Assembly: GCF_007830445.1 (NCBI RefSeq)
Contig: NZ_VLKR01000008.1
Coordinates: forward strand, 1-64,000
Reading direction: 5' to 3'
Source: Sphingobacterium siyangense
Lineage (GTDB): Bacteria; Bacteroidota; Bacteroidia; Sphingobacteriales; Sphingobacteriaceae
DNA length: 64,000 bases
Shown: positions 40,591 through 50,013 of the stretch, piece after piece
Layout of the letters: every line of letters starts with the position of its first letter
How positions within the stretch are numbered: the stretch's first letter is position 1
Program-made: the position numbers and the translations under genes
Notes under the pieces: generated by a model
What the model saw: the letters and a program-made list of their open reading frames with translations, nothing else
What the model was told of the DNA's origin: nothing
The model's database searches: none

Positions 40591-41295
40591 ATGAAATACA
40601 AACGTATCTTATTAAAACTTAGCGGTGAATCCTTAATGGGTGACCAAAGCTATGGTATCGATATTAACCGTGTATCACAATACGCTAATGATATCAAAGA
40701 AATTCACGATCAAGGTTTAGAAATTGCAATTGTTATCGGTGGCGGTAATATATACCGTGGTCTAAGCGCTGAAAAATCAGGTATGGACCGTGTTCAAGCA
40801 GACTATATGGGCATGCTTGCCACAGTCATCAACAGCATGGCTCTTCAAGATGCGCTTGAGAAAGTTGGGAAAAAGACACGTTTGCTTACTGCGATCAAAA
40901 TGGAGCAAATCTGCGAACCATTCATTCGTAGAAGAGCCGTTCGCCACTTGGAAAAAGGCCGTATTGTTATTTTCGGAGCTGGTACAGGAAACCCATATTT
41001 CACAACGGATACCGCTGCATCTTTGCGTGCAATCGAAATCAATGCCGATGCTGTATTGAAAGGAACCCGCGTGGATGGTATCTACACTGCAGATCCAGAA
41101 AAAGATCCTAGTGCAACAAAATTTGAAGAAATATCATTCACAGAGGTTTATGAGAAAGGATTAAATGTCATGGATATGACAGCCTTTACCCTTTGTCAAG
41201 AAAACAAATTACCGATCATCGTATTTGATATGAACAAACCAGGCAATTTATTAAAACTTGCCAATGGTGAACATGTCGGAACTGTGGTTAAATAA
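40591..41295 (+). CDS. pyrH: UMP kinase
   Basis: Phosphorylates UMP to UDP in pyrimidine synthesis. The 234 residues belong to the amino-acid-kinase fold: KLSGESLMG at 8-16, GGGNIYRG at 51-58, and [18 protein letters not shown] near 131-148. The length is that of bacterial PyrH. It precedes frr by 28 nt, the usual pyrH-frr pair. Confidence 0.96.
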   Translation: MKYKRILLKLSGESLMGDQSYGIDINRVSQYANDIKEIHDQGLEIAIVIGGGNIYRGLSAEKSGMDRVQADYMGMLATVINSMALQDALEKVGKKTRLLTAIKMEQICEPFIRRRAVRHLEKGRIVIFGAGTGNPYFTTDTAASLRAIEINADAVLKGTRVDGIYTADPEKDPSATKFEEISFTEVYEKGLNVMDMTAFTLCQENKLPIIVFDMNKPGNLLKLANGEHVGTVVK

Positions 41296-41323
41296 TTTAA
41301 ATCTGTAAAAAACGTAATCTTAT

Positions 41324-41887
41324 ATGAACGAACTAATTTCAATTGAATTGGACGATTGTAAAGACAAGATGTCCAAAGCAGTTGCTCACACCGAATCCGA
41401 ATTAACTAAAATTCGTGCGGGTAAAGCTTCTCCATCCATGTTAGATGGAATTTCAGTAGACTATTATGGCAGCGCCACTCCACTTTCACAAGTGGCTAAC
41501 ATTAATACAACTGATGCACGGACTATTGTTATCCAACCTTGGGAAAAATCGCTCATCAACGCAATTGAAAAAGCTATCACAGACGCTAACCTAGGAATCA
41601 ACCCACAAAATGACGGTATCGTTATTCGTCTGAATATTCCTCCTTTGACAGAAGAAAGAAGACGTGATTTGGTTAAGAAAGTAAAAGAAGAAACTGAAAA
41701 AGGCCGTATTGGTGTTCGTAATATTCGTAAGGATGTTAACGAGTCCATCAAAAAATTAAAAAATGACGGTGCTTCAGAAGATGAAATCAAAACTGCCGAA
41801 GGTGAAGTTCAAAAGTTAACAGATGCATTCATTGTAAAAGTTGATAAATTGGCTGAACTGAAAGAAAAAGATATCATGACTGTTTAA
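41324..41887 (+). CDS. frr: Ribosome recycling factor
   Basis: Splits post-termination ribosomes together with EF-G. The 187 residues show the RRF signatures RAGKASPSMLDGISVDYYG, LNIPPLTEERRRDLVKKVK and VRNIRKDVNESIKKL. The length matches the family. It is followed by a strong terminator. Confidence 0.97.
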   Translation: MNELISIELDDCKDKMSKAVAHTESELTKIRAGKASPSMLDGISVDYYGSATPLSQVANINTTDARTIVIQPWEKSLINAIEKAITDANLGINPQNDGIVIRLNIPPLTEERRRDLVKKVKEETEKGRIGVRNIRKDVNESIKKLKNDGASEDEIKTAEGEVQKLTDAFIVKVDKLAELKEKDIMTV

Positions 41888-41905
41888 GTTTTCCTACTTG
41901 AATAG

Positions 41906-41940
41906 AAAAAAGGTCTGAAAAATATTCAGACCTTTTTTAT
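41906..41940. terminator. Terminator after frr
   Basis: Perfect 13-bp arms at 41906-41918 and 41926-41938 (core AGGTCTGA/TCAGACCT) with a 7-nt loop and flanking A6/T6 runs. Confidence 0.9.
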
Positions 41941-42118
41941 TGGTATGAAGACCTCCCCACTCCCCCCTTAAAACGGACTCTTACCGACCTACAATACCTT
42001 GGCTCTCCGAAGATTTTATAGTTTATAAAATCAACATACTCTTCAAAAATATTCCTTGTTACACCATTGATTTCTGAACAAATAATTGTACATTGTACAC
42101 TAACAAGTAATCAATTAT

Positions 42119-43102
42119 ATGATGAACAATTCTCGCCGTCAATTTTTAAAGCAAGCTGGAATAGGTCTTTCGGCAGCTTATCTGGTGCCCAACTTTATAT
42201 CTTGTCAAAATAAAGCCGGTGCAATCAGCGACAATCCATTACAGAATATAGGCGTACAGCTTTATTCCATCCGCGATTTAATGGATAAAGATCCGAAAGG
42301 ATCTTTGGAACAAATTGCCAAAATTGGGTATAAACATGTTGAGCTCTATGGAATAGATGCTACAGCCAAACAGTTCTGGAAATTGCCCTACAAAGAGTTG
42401 AAGAAAATATTGGATGATAACGGTCTAAAAACACATTCAGGCCATTACGATATGTCCAAATACCTCAGTAAAGCTCATACCGACAAAGAAGACCTTGCGG
42501 TTTATTTTGATGCAGCAAAAGAACTTGGTCAAGAATATGTGATTGCTCCTGTAACACCGATGTTTGATCTGAATGCATTGAAAAAAGACGATTATCTCTA
42601 TGCTGCAGAGCAATTGAATAAGGCTGGTGAACAGGCTAAAAAATTAGGTCTAAAAGTTGCTTATCACAACCATTTCTGGGAATTTAGGGATCTAGGCAAT
42701 AATACGACGGGTGAAGAGGTGATGTTAGCATTCACTGAGCCTGATTTGGTTGATTTTGAATTAGACCTTTTCTGGGCAGAAAAAGCGGGTAAAAACCCGA
42801 TAGCTTTGTTTGAAAAATTCCCCAACCGTTTTAAACTTTGGCATGTCAAAGATATGGATAAAACAAAATCCAATCCTATTGAATGGCCCAAAGATGGGAA
42901 ATTGCCGATTGAGCAAATCTTCAATGATATCAAGTATACCGAAGTGGGGACCGGAAGCATCAACTTCCCTGAAATCGTCAAAGAAAGGAATAAAGCCGGA
43001 CTTAAATATGCTTTTGTTGAGCAAGACAATATCTATATGCCAAATAAGATGGAAAGTCTCAAAAAAAGCTACGATTATGTACAGGCAAATCTGACAAAAT
43101 AA
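42119..43102 (+). CDS. Sugar phosphate isomerase/epimerase-like protein
   Basis: A 327-residue TIM-barrel protein of the xylose isomerase-like (AP endonuclease 2) superfamily. The N-terminus SRRQFLKQAGIGLSAAYLVP is a twin-arginine signal, followed by SCQ that could also serve as a lipobox, so it is exported via Tat. Metal-ligand regions include HVELYG (Glu), AYHNHFWEF (His), FELDLFW (Asp) and the late KYAFVEQD (Glu). Such exported relatives are common in Bacteroidota and act on sugars or inositols; the substrate is unknown. TatC is encoded at 30222. Confidence 0.8.
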   Translation: MMNNSRRQFLKQAGIGLSAAYLVPNFISCQNKAGAISDNPLQNIGVQLYSIRDLMDKDPKGSLEQIAKIGYKHVELYGIDATAKQFWKLPYKELKKILDDNGLKTHSGHYDMSKYLSKAHTDKEDLAVYFDAAKELGQEYVIAPVTPMFDLNALKKDDYLYAAEQLNKAGEQAKKLGLKVAYHNHFWEFRDLGNNTTGEEVMLAFTEPDLVDFELDLFWAEKAGKNPIALFEKFPNRFKLWHVKDMDKTKSNPIEWPKDGKLPIEQIFNDIKYTEVGTGSINFPEIVKERNKAGLKYAFVEQDNIYMPNKMESLKKSYDYVQANLTK

Positions 43103-43137
43103 AAAAGGGAGCAATGCTCCCTTTTTTATTTTGTCAG
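43091..43137. terminator. Bidirectional terminator with 21-bp perfect stem
   Basis: The arm at 43091-43111 is perfectly complementary to 43117-43137, loop CAATG, with A6/T6 runs inside the stem. It overlaps the last codons of the plus-strand isomerase-like gene and ends 9 nt short of the purE stop, serving both convergent genes. Confidence 0.9.
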
Positions 43138-43146
43138 ATTGTCAGC

Positions 43147-43656
43147 TTAAAATTCGGTATCTTCTACCTCCACTGCTGTCTCGATTACTTTTCTCGCCAA
43201 CTCTTCTTTAAATTCGATGATATTCTTGCTGATTGTTTCATCATGTGTACCAAGAATCTGAGCCGCCAATATACCTGCATTCTTCGCCGCATTTAAAGCG
43301 ACAGTTGCTACAGGAATACCATTTGGCATCTGAAGAATAGAAAGTACCGAGTCCCATCCATCAATGGAATTTGATGATTTTACAGGCACGCCTATCACAG
43401 GTAAATGTGTAATAGAAGCAACCATTCCTGGCAAATGCGCCGCACCACCCGCTCCAGCAATAATAACTTTCAAACCACGAAAAGCTGCATTTTTCGCATA
43501 ATCAAACATACGTTGCGGTGTACGATGTGCTGAGACGATCGTTACCTCAAATTCCACCCCAAGGGCTTTGAGCACATCTATAGCATCCTGCATAACAGGA
43601 AGGTCTGATTTGCTTCCCATGATAATGCCTACCTGGGCCTTATTATTGACTGACAT
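43147..43656 (-). CDS. purE: N5-carboxyaminoimidazole ribonucleotide mutase
   Basis: Class I PurE, converting N5-CAIR to CAIR in purine synthesis. The 169 residues contain GIIMGSKSDLPVMQDA, the SAHRTPQRMFDYA motif with the catalytic His, and AGAGGAAHLPGMVAS. It lies 8 nt downstream of purK, which makes its substrate. Confidence 0.96.
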   Translation of the reverse strand: MSVNNKAQVGIIMGSKSDLPVMQDAIDVLKALGVEFEVTIVSAHRTPQRMFDYAKNAAFRGLKVIIAGAGGAAHLPGMVASITHLPVIGVPVKSSNSIDGWDSVLSILQMPNGIPVATVALNAAKNAGILAAQILGTHDETISKNIIEFKEELARKVIETAVEVEDTEF

Positions 43657-43664
43657 AGTATTGT

Positions 43665-44807
43665 TTAAGCTTTAACTTTTAATATTTCTTGTACTTTTCT
43701 TGCATTGGAGATCGCTTTCTCCCGATCATCATTGATGATACAAACATGGCCCATCTTGCGGAATGGCTTCGTATATTTCTTTCCATATAAATGGATATAT
43801 ACGCCTTCCATTGCCAACACCTCTTCTACTCCCTCATATTTGGCCAATCCTTCATAGCCAGGTTCACCTAACAGGTTAATCATAACGGCATTCGTTCTGC
43901 ATCTGGTATCACCTAACGGTAGATTGAATATAGCCCTTAAATGCTGTGCAAATTGCGACACATAATTACCCTCTATTGTCTGGTGACCACTATTATGAGG
44001 GCGCGGAGCCAATTCGTTGACCAAAATATCACCATTTTTCGTTAGGAACATCTCTACAGCCAATATACCCACGATCTGCAAATCATCGGCAATCTTTTTT
44101 GCTATAGCCTCTGCGCGTTGTTGAATCTCTACACCATACAAAGACGGCGCAATCAAAAATTCCACCAAGTTAGCCTGAGGATTAAATTCCATTTCCACCA
44201 TTGGAAATGTAGACACCTCCCCCTTATCATTCCGGGCAACAATGACCGCAATTTCCTTTTCAAAATCTACCCATTCTTCAATTAAGCTAGGTTCTTCGAA
44301 CGCATCTTGTATATCCTGCTGGGTGACAATCTTCTTTACCCCTTTTCCATCATATCCATCCTTACGTAATTTCTGGATATAGGGTAAGCTTAATGAGGCA
44401 TTTACTAAATTATCCTTATTGGATATCAATTGAAACGCCGAAGTTGGTATATCGTTTTGTTTAAAAAATTGCTTTTGTAGACCTTTATCTTGAATCAGAC
44501 GAATGATACGTGATTGTGGATATACAATTACTCCCTCTCCTTCCAGTTTCTCCAAAGCATCTACATTCACCTTCTCGATCTCGATCGTGATCATGTCCAG
44601 ATCCTTACCGAAATTATAGACCGTTTCAAAATCGCCCAATGAACCACATTCAAATTTATTGCACAACTTGCGACAAGGAGCATTCTTATCCGGGTCCAAT
44701 ACATGAACATTTACATTGTAATTAATGGCTTCCTGGATGAGCATTCTTCCCAGTTGACCACCGCCAAGAATACCCAATTGCAATTCACCATAAAAATCTT
44801 TTGCCAT
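43665..44807 (-). CDS. purK: N5-carboxyaminoimidazole ribonucleotide synthase
   Basis: An ATP-grasp enzyme that carboxylates AIR to N5-CAIR. The 380 residues start near LGILGGGQLGRMLIQEA; the central KLRKDGYDGKGVKKI is the ATP-lid and NELAPRPHNSGHQTIEG near 265-281 is the characteristic metal/substrate motif. purE follows. Upstream, nuoB ends 31 nt away on the same strand, so read-through from nuoAB is possible. Confidence 0.96.
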   Translation of the reverse strand: MAKDFYGELQLGILGGGQLGRMLIQEAINYNVNVHVLDPDKNAPCRKLCNKFECGSLGDFETVYNFGKDLDMITIEIEKVNVDALEKLEGEGVIVYPQSRIIRLIQDKGLQKQFFKQNDIPTSAFQLISNKDNLVNASLSLPYIQKLRKDGYDGKGVKKIVTQQDIQDAFEEPSLIEEWVDFEKEIAVIVARNDKGEVSTFPMVEMEFNPQANLVEFLIAPSLYGVEIQQRAEAIAKKIADDLQIVGILAVEMFLTKNGDILVNELAPRPHNSGHQTIEGNYVSQFAQHLRAIFNLPLGDTRCRTNAVMINLLGEPGYEGLAKYEGVEEVLAMEGVYIHLYGKKYTKPFRKMGHVCIINDDREKAISNARKVQEILKVKA

Positions 44808-44838
44808 AATTGATTTAAAATCTTATAAAATTTATCTT

Positions 44839-45342
44839 TTAAGCTTTTCCGCTGAACAATTGCTCACCTAACAAGCTTTCTTTGTCTATCTTTTTTTGCA
44901 ATTCAATAAAAGCACCAATTAGCGCCTCGGGACGTGGTGGACATCCCTGGACATAAACATCCACAGGGATAATGCGATCCACCCCCTTGACCACATGATA
45001 ACCATGCTGCCAATATGGACCACCACAGTTGGAACAAGAGCCCATCGAAATAACATATTTAGGATCTGGCATCTGTTCATATAGTTTCTTGATACGATCG
45101 GCCATCTTAAAGGTAACCGTTCCAGCAATAATGATCACGTCGGATTGCCTTGGAGAAGGCCTTGGAAATACGCCCATCCGATCTAAATCGTAAGTTGAAG
45201 CCATTGCCCCCATCATTTCAATGGCACAGCAAGCAATACCAAAGCTCATAGGCCACATTGAAGATAATCTTGCCCAATTCAGCAAATCATCTAATTTGGC
45301 AACAATAACACCATTATTCTGCAATTGACTATCTAAACTCAT
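44839..45342 (-). CDS. nuoB: NADH-quinone oxidoreductase subunit B
   Basis: Complex I subunit that carries the N2 4Fe-4S cluster next to the quinone site. The 167 residues show the cluster ligands: tandem Cys in [11 protein letters not shown], a third Cys in [12 protein letters not shown] and a fourth in [11 protein letters not shown]. It lies 2 nt after nuoA. The expected nuoC does not follow; purK does. Confidence 0.95.
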   Translation of the reverse strand: MSLDSQLQNNGVIVAKLDDLLNWARLSSMWPMSFGIACCAIEMMGAMASTYDLDRMGVFPRPSPRQSDVIIIAGTVTFKMADRIKKLYEQMPDPKYVISMGSCSNCGGPYWQHGYHVVKGVDRIIPVDVYVQGCPPRPEALIGAFIELQKKIDKESLLGEQLFSGKA

Positions 45343-45344
45343 GC

Positions 45345-45935
45345 TTACTCAGTTTTTTTAAATCGAGGTTTAAAGGCTGGTTTCGGTGTCGACACCTGTT
45401 CATCTATCGTTGTTTTGTGCGCGACAGTTTCATCTACAACCAGTGCATAATCACGCACCTGATAAGTCTTACTATTCAGGCTTGCATAGGCGCTATCCGG
45501 GATAGGTACAGGAACTTTAGGTAAGGACACATTTGGTTTAACCCATTCTAAATCGCCCTTTTTCCAGACAAAAACCAATCCTAGAATTAAAATACCAATG
45601 AACATAGCCATTTCAATCATGGTAAACCATCCCCACCTTCCATCTGCCGCAATATATTCAGACTGTCCAAATACAGTGGCCCATGGAAAAATAAAAATAA
45701 GCTCCACATCAAAAAGTAAAAATACGAGGGCGATCACATAAAACCGTGGATTAAACTGAACCCAAGAAGAACCAATGGGATCCTCTCCACATTCGTAGGT
45801 ACCAGATTTGATGGGATTATTCTTTTTCGGAGAGATTAAACGTGCAAGAAAAATGGTCGCACAGACTAACAGCGCCCCTATCAGAAGAATGATAAGGATT
45901 TTGCCGTATTCCGATAATTGCGCGGGGTCATCCAT
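45345..45935 (-). CDS. nuoA: NADH-quinone oxidoreductase subunit A
   Basis: Complex I membrane subunit. The ATG at 45935 ([11 protein letters not shown]) is a better start than the upstream one at 45968 and gives 196 residues. The core has three membrane helices, with [35 protein letters not shown] split by the conserved acidic helix motif. NuoA is usually 120-150 residues; here about 55 extra residues (from [10 protein letters not shown], ending KPRFKKTE) form a charged C-terminal tail. A TAAATTTG -7 box (45944-45951, minus strand) lies only 8 nt before the ATG. Confidence 0.93.
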   Translation of the reverse strand: MDDPAQLSEYGKILIILLIGALLVCATIFLARLISPKKNNPIKSGTYECGEDPIGSSWVQFNPRFYVIALVFLLFDVELIFIFPWATVFGQSEYIAADGRWGWFTMIEMAMFIGILILGLVFVWKKGDLEWVKPNVSLPKVPVPIPDSAYASLNSKTYQVRDYALVVDETVAHKTTIDEQVSTPKPAFKPRFKKTE

Positions 45936-46210
45936 AATAATTACAAATTTAACAAATATTTCGTTCACTCGGGTGAGGAACTTGAAATTACGAATTATTT
46001 CTTTAAAAACAGTTCGAATTTTACGGAATCAACCAGCAGTATCCTGTCCGCAAGTAACCTAGATTCATCTTGTACAGCGCATAGTAGAAACGAAAAAATT
46101 AATCAAAAAGGCAACACAATGATCAAAGCCTTCATGACTTCGCAGACTCCAACAGCAATGAAAGCGGAATGAAGATTCTTTCTGGCCAATAAGATTAGAC
46201 ACTTTCAGAA
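45936..46210. other. Intergenic region between nuoA and the ffh terminator
   Basis: Contains the nuoA promoter area (CAAATTTA at 45944-45951, a reversed TAnnTTTG). The remaining sequence has a 17-codon ORF starting at 46121 that I do not consider supported, and no other structure that I can see. Confidence 0.4.
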
Positions 46211-46245
46211 AAAAAAATAGGGCATCGTATAAAACGATGCCCTTC
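46211..46245 (-). terminator. Terminator after ffh
   Basis: AGGGCATCGT (46221-46230) pairs with ACGATGCCCT (46236-46245), loop ATAAA. On the minus strand it is followed by a run of nine T after one intervening base pair. Confidence 0.88.
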
Positions 46246-46270
46246 TTATGATGTAACTATTCTCTAAAAA

Positions 46271-47611
46271 TTACATTTTTCCTGGCATTTTGGGCATATT
46301 ACGCATCATTTTAGCTGCCATCGCTGGATTAGACATCTGCTTCATGACTTTACGCATATCACCAAATTGTTTCAATAACTTATTCACTTCATTAATATCA
46401 GTACCTGATCCTTTCGCAATACGTAAACGACGTTTTTGATCAATGACATCTGGATTTTCGCGTTCAAAAGGTGTCATGGAATCGATAATCGCTTCAATGG
46501 GTTTGAAAGCATTGTCATCTACTTCAATATCTTTCATTGCTTTACCAACACCAGGGATCATTCCCATGAGGTCTTTCATATTACCCATTTTCTTGATTTG
46601 TTGAATCTGGGATTTAAAATCGTTGAAATCGAATTTATTCTTACGGATTTTCTTTTGGAGCTCTGCAGCTTGCTTCTCATCAAACTGTTGCTGCGCACGT
46701 TCCACTAAGGATACGACGTCACCCATACCCAAAATACGGGATGCCATACGATCAGGGTGGAATACATCCAATGCATCCATCTTTTCACCTGTACCAATAA
46801 ACTTAATGGGTTTATTAACGACAGATTTAATCGACAATGCAGCACCACCACGTGTATCACCATCCAACTTAGTCAATACTACACCTGTAAAGTCCAGACG
46901 GTCGTTGAACGTTTTAGCCGTATTCACGGCATCTTGACCAGTCATTGAATCCACAACAAATAGGATTTCGTCTGGTTTTGTCGCTTCTTTAACTGCAGTA
47001 ATCTCTACCATTAAAGGCTCATCGATCGCCAAACGACCAGCTGTATCGATGATTACGACGTTATTTCCATTACGTTTTGCTTCTTCCACACCGGCTTTGG
47101 CAATCGCAATAGGATCGTTAGATTCACGATTCACATACACTGGTACGCCCACTTGTTCCGCGAGCACTTCCAATTGATCGATCGCTGCAGGACGGTAAAC
47201 GTCACCAGCCACCAATAATGGTTTTTTATTCTTTTTATCTTTAAGGTACAAGGCCAACTTACCTGAGAACGTTGTTTTACCAGCACCATTCAAACCCGCA
47301 ATTAAAATGACTGTTGGATTTTTTCCAGTCTCAAGCTCTGTAACAGATCCGCCCATCAAAGCTGTCAACTCATCATTCATGATCTTCGTCAACAATTGGC
47401 CCGGGGAAATACTTGTCAGTACATTTTCGCCTAAAGCTTTTTGTTTAACATCGTCGGTAAAAGTTTTGGCAGTTTTATAATTCACATCGGCATCCAACAA
47501 CGCTTTGCGAATTTCTTTCATCGTTTCTGCAACGTTGATCTCGGTAATACTACCTTGTCCTTTTAATACTTTAAAGGCCCTATCTAACTTATCTTGAAGA
47601 TTTGAAAACAT
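46271..47611 (-). CDS. ffh: Signal recognition particle protein Ffh
   Basis: GTPase that binds 4.5S RNA and signal peptides to target membrane proteins. The 446 residues comprise the N domain, the G domain with GLNGAGKTTFSGKLA (about 106-120), DTAGRL (about 190) and TKLDGDTRGG (about 247), and a Met-rich M domain at the end (MRKVMKQMSNPAMAAKMMRNMPKMPGKM region). A TAACTTTG -7 box lies at 47644-47651 on the minus strand. Confidence 0.96.
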   Translation of the reverse strand: MFSNLQDKLDRAFKVLKGQGSITEINVAETMKEIRKALLDADVNYKTAKTFTDDVKQKALGENVLTSISPGQLLTKIMNDELTALMGGSVTELETGKNPTVILIAGLNGAGKTTFSGKLALYLKDKKNKKPLLVAGDVYRPAAIDQLEVLAEQVGVPVYVNRESNDPIAIAKAGVEEAKRNGNNVVIIDTAGRLAIDEPLMVEITAVKEATKPDEILFVVDSMTGQDAVNTAKTFNDRLDFTGVVLTKLDGDTRGGAALSIKSVVNKPIKFIGTGEKMDALDVFHPDRMASRILGMGDVVSLVERAQQQFDEKQAAELQKKIRKNKFDFNDFKSQIQQIKKMGNMKDLMGMIPGVGKAMKDIEVDDNAFKPIEAIIDSMTPFERENPDVIDQKRRLRIAKGSGTDINEVNKLLKQFGDMRKVMKQMSNPAMAAKMMRNMPKMPGKM

Positions 47612-47685
47612 AAAATCTGAATCTTATTCTATATAAACAGCAAAGTTAAAAAAATTGTCTATAGTAACCTCATTAACACACCATA

Positions 47686-47718
47686 AAAAATGCGACTATA
47701 AAAAATAATCGCATTTTT
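47686..47718 (-). terminator. Hairpin downstream of the zinc peptidase gene
   Basis: AAAAATGCGA and its complement TCGCATTTTT flank a short AT-rich loop between the peptidase stop (47745) and the ffh promoter. Flanking A/T runs allow intrinsic termination of the minus-strand peptidase transcript. Boundaries are approximate. Confidence 0.6.
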
Positions 47719-47744
47719 GTAGGGTAAAGTTACAATACCCGTAT

Positions 47745-48440
47745 TTAATCACTTCTACGGCCACCGAATAAAATCGATGCATAATATAAAAGTGTCACCA
47801 ACGCACTTAACGCTGCTACAACATATGTCATCGCCGCCCATTTCAAAGCATCTTTTGCACCGTCATGCTCTTCACCATTATAGGTTACACCAGCATGGTT
47901 TAACCATTCCAGCGCGCGGTTCGACGCATCAAACTCGACAGGCAAGGTGATAAAAGAAAATAAGGTTGTAATAGCCAGCGCCCCAACTCCAACAGCTAAA
48001 AGCCATGGATTACCACCTTTAGAAAAAGCAAACAGCATAACGCCCAACATCAATACCCATGAAGTCATTTTGGAAGCCGCATTGACCATCGGTACCATTG
48101 CCGAACGGAAACCCAACCATTTATAGGCTTTGGCGTGCTGTACAGCGTGACCACATTCGTGTGCCGCTACCGCTGCAGCTGCAACACTGCGACCACTGTA
48201 AACTTCAGGGCTTAAATTAACGGTTTTATCCGACGGATTATAGTGATCTCCCAAACGATCTGGGATAGACAATACCTTTACATCATATATACCGTTATCA
48301 TTTAACATTTTTTGCGCAATCTCAGCTCCAGACATCCCGTTGCTCAAAGGCATTTCGGAGTATTTCTTAAATTTGTTTTTGAATCTTGTTTGGACAATTA
48401 GGCTTACCACCATTATTCCAATAAATAAAATCAAGTACAT
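47745..48440 (-). CDS. Zinc metallopeptidase, YugP/DUF-type membrane protease
   Basis: A 231-residue membrane protein of the Zn_peptidase_2 family. TM1 is at residues 1-18 (MYLILFIGIMVVSLIV). A soluble segment then carries HECGHAVQHA (about 94-103) with the HExxH-like motif in the HECGH form, and helices follow at about 120-160 and 200-225. Family members are putative membrane-embedded metalloproteases without a well-defined substrate. It stands alone between ffh and the ECF sigma gene. Confidence 0.88.
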   Translation of the reverse strand: MYLILFIGIMVVSLIVQTRFKNKFKKYSEMPLSNGMSGAEIAQKMLNDNGIYDVKVLSIPDRLGDHYNPSDKTVNLSPEVYSGRSVAAAAVAAHECGHAVQHAKAYKWLGFRSAMVPMVNAASKMTSWVLMLGVMLFAFSKGGNPWLLAVGVGALAITTLFSFITLPVEFDASNRALEWLNHAGVTYNGEEHDGAKDALKWAAMTYVVAALSALVTLLYYASILFGGRRSD

Positions 48441-48883
48441 AGCTATTCAATCGTTTTATAGTTATAATATGACTATCAAACCTTATTCCAATCGTTGAAA
48501 AAAGGTATATGCATAAATTTCTAAGATAAAAAAAGTCTTTGACCTGACAAAAAGAACAGGTTCTTCTGATCTCCACATGACATAATTGCCACATCATTTG
48601 GACAAATAACTCCGCTTTCAGCTTCGGTCCAACGAAACACTTACACTGATTAACAAGAATTCAATACGTATACTCATCGGTCATTTCTGAAGGCGAGCAG
48701 TTATTTTAAGTTCAATCAGGAGCAGATTATTGAAGGAAATGGCTTTTGAAGGCATGATGCGCAAAGGATTGTAGCATTGCCTTAATGACAAACAAACGGT
48801 GGGAAAATACAAAAGCAGCTAAACTTCCCTTTGATCCCAATTAGAATGTAAATAAAAAGGGGCGTCTTGTAATGCCCCCTTTA
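48441..48883. other. Intergenic region between peptidase and sigma factor genes
   Basis: No credible ORF. It contains the promoter area of the peptidase gene and, at 48855-48883, the sigma-gene terminator. I see nothing else. Confidence 0.4.
48855..48883 (-). terminator. Terminator after the sigma factor gene
   Basis: GGGGC (48859-48863) pairs with GCCCC (48874-48878) around a 10-nt loop, extended by A/T pairs, with a T-rich run on the minus strand. Confidence 0.7.
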
Positions 48884-49480
48884 TTATAAATAGCCCATTT
48901 GCAGGGTAAGATCGGTACCTTCAATCATCTTACGTAAATTACTCAATGCGTAGCGCATCCTTCCCAAAGCAGTATTGATACTTACTTCGGTTATTTCTGC
49001 AATATCTTTAAAACTCATATCACAAAAATGTCGCATAATGAGCACCTCTTTTTGATCGTCCGGAAGTTTTTGGATCATTTTCTTAAGATCAACATCAACC
49101 TGCTGTTTGAGCATTTTTGACTCTGCGCTTTCATCACTAAATTCGAGCACCTCAAAAATATCAAAGCCATCAGCATTCACAATATTTGGAGCACGTTTTG
49201 CTTTTCTAAAAAAGTCAACAATCATATTGTGTGCTATACGAATAGCCCAAGGTAAAAACTTACCCTCTTCATTATATTTACCGGATTTTAATGTGTTGAT
49301 GATTTTAATGAAAGTCTCCTGGAAAATATCTTCAGCAAGATATTCATCTTTTACTTTCATATATATAGAAGTATATATTTTCGATTTATATCGATTCAAC
49401 AATGCCTCTAGACCGGACTCTTGGCCACCGACATACATTTGGATCAACTCTTGATCGCTTTTACCTTTTAGAAGTCTCAT
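48884..49480 (-). CDS. ECF-type RNA polymerase sigma factor
   Basis: A 198-residue sigma-70-family factor with only regions 2 and 4. Region 2 spans about 20-95 (YKSKIYTSIYMKVKDEYLAEDIFQETFIKI and GKFLPWAIRIAHNMIVDFFRK). Region 4 spans about 135-185 with the HTH at FKDIAEITEVSINTALGRMRYALSNLRK. No anti-sigma gene is adjacent, which differs from most Bacteroidota FecI/ECF systems and suggests another control mode. It is highly similar in layout to a widely conserved single-copy sigma of the phylum, so it is probably a housekeeping ECF rather than a nutrient-uptake one. Confidence 0.9.
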   Translation of the reverse strand: MRLLKGKSDQELIQMYVGGQESGLEALLNRYKSKIYTSIYMKVKDEYLAEDIFQETFIKIINTLKSGKYNEEGKFLPWAIRIAHNMIVDFFRKAKRAPNIVNADGFDIFEVLEFSDESAESKMLKQQVDVDLKKMIQKLPDDQKEVLIMRHFCDMSFKDIAEITEVSINTALGRMRYALSNLRKMIEGTDLTLQMGYL

Positions 49481-49947
49481 ACGTCACTTACTTTTTTAGC
49501 AGTTCGCAAATAAATTATCAGTTCTGTGTTAAAATGTAAATGTTTGCCGTATAAACTATCCTTTCTTATTGTAAAACAATCAATTAATCTAAAACCAAAT
49601 TACCGCAAAATAAATGAGTAATCAAATTATTACAATTTATTTTAAGGTTTTTTAACATTTAAAAATAAGTTATCTACCTCACATTTCCAAACCGAGCTCT
49701 TAAGGCAATACTCCCATTCCCTCCGAAACAAGCTAGAACCAGCAGTTGTACATGAGAAGGACAACACGCCAATGAGGCATTATTCAATCCGAACTTTATA
49801 GGGAGTTAATAGGGACCTAATAGGGACCTCATTCGGATGAATCCCTATTTGAACCGTATAAAATACGGTTCAGGTTATTATATAATTCCCGTGATAAGTT
49901 AAATTGGTACGGGCTTATACCATACATGTTATGCTGAGAATAGCTGT
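49481..49947. other. Intergenic region with 11-bp tandem repeats and a hairpin
   Basis: The region is AT-rich with no credible ORF. It contains an 11-bp unit TAATAGGGACC twice in tandem (49807-49828), preceded by a degenerate copy (49796-49806), and a 9-bp hairpin GAACCGTAT-AAA-ATACGGTTC at 49851-49871. Its first part is the promoter region of the sigma gene. Confidence 0.5.
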
Positions 49948-50002
49948 AGGAATAAAAAAAAGCGGAACCACCGCATCGGTGATTCCGCTTTTTTTTATTC
50001 CT
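49948..50002. terminator. Terminator after glyA with 25-bp stem
   Basis: Arms at 49948-49972 and 49978-50002 pair over 25 bp with one mismatch, loop GCATC, and contain an A8/T8 block. The minus-strand glyA stop at 50014 lies just upstream. Confidence 0.9.
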
Positions 50003-50013
50003 AGGGGAATTTC

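Noticed and set aside
46121..46174. 17-codon ORF in the nuoA-ffh gap
   Set aside because: Too short to support and without visible signal or conservation evidence.
49481..49947. Possible CRISPR-like repeats in the sigma/glyA gap
   Set aside because: Units are only 11 bp, directly adjacent and lack spacers; no cas genes are in the window.
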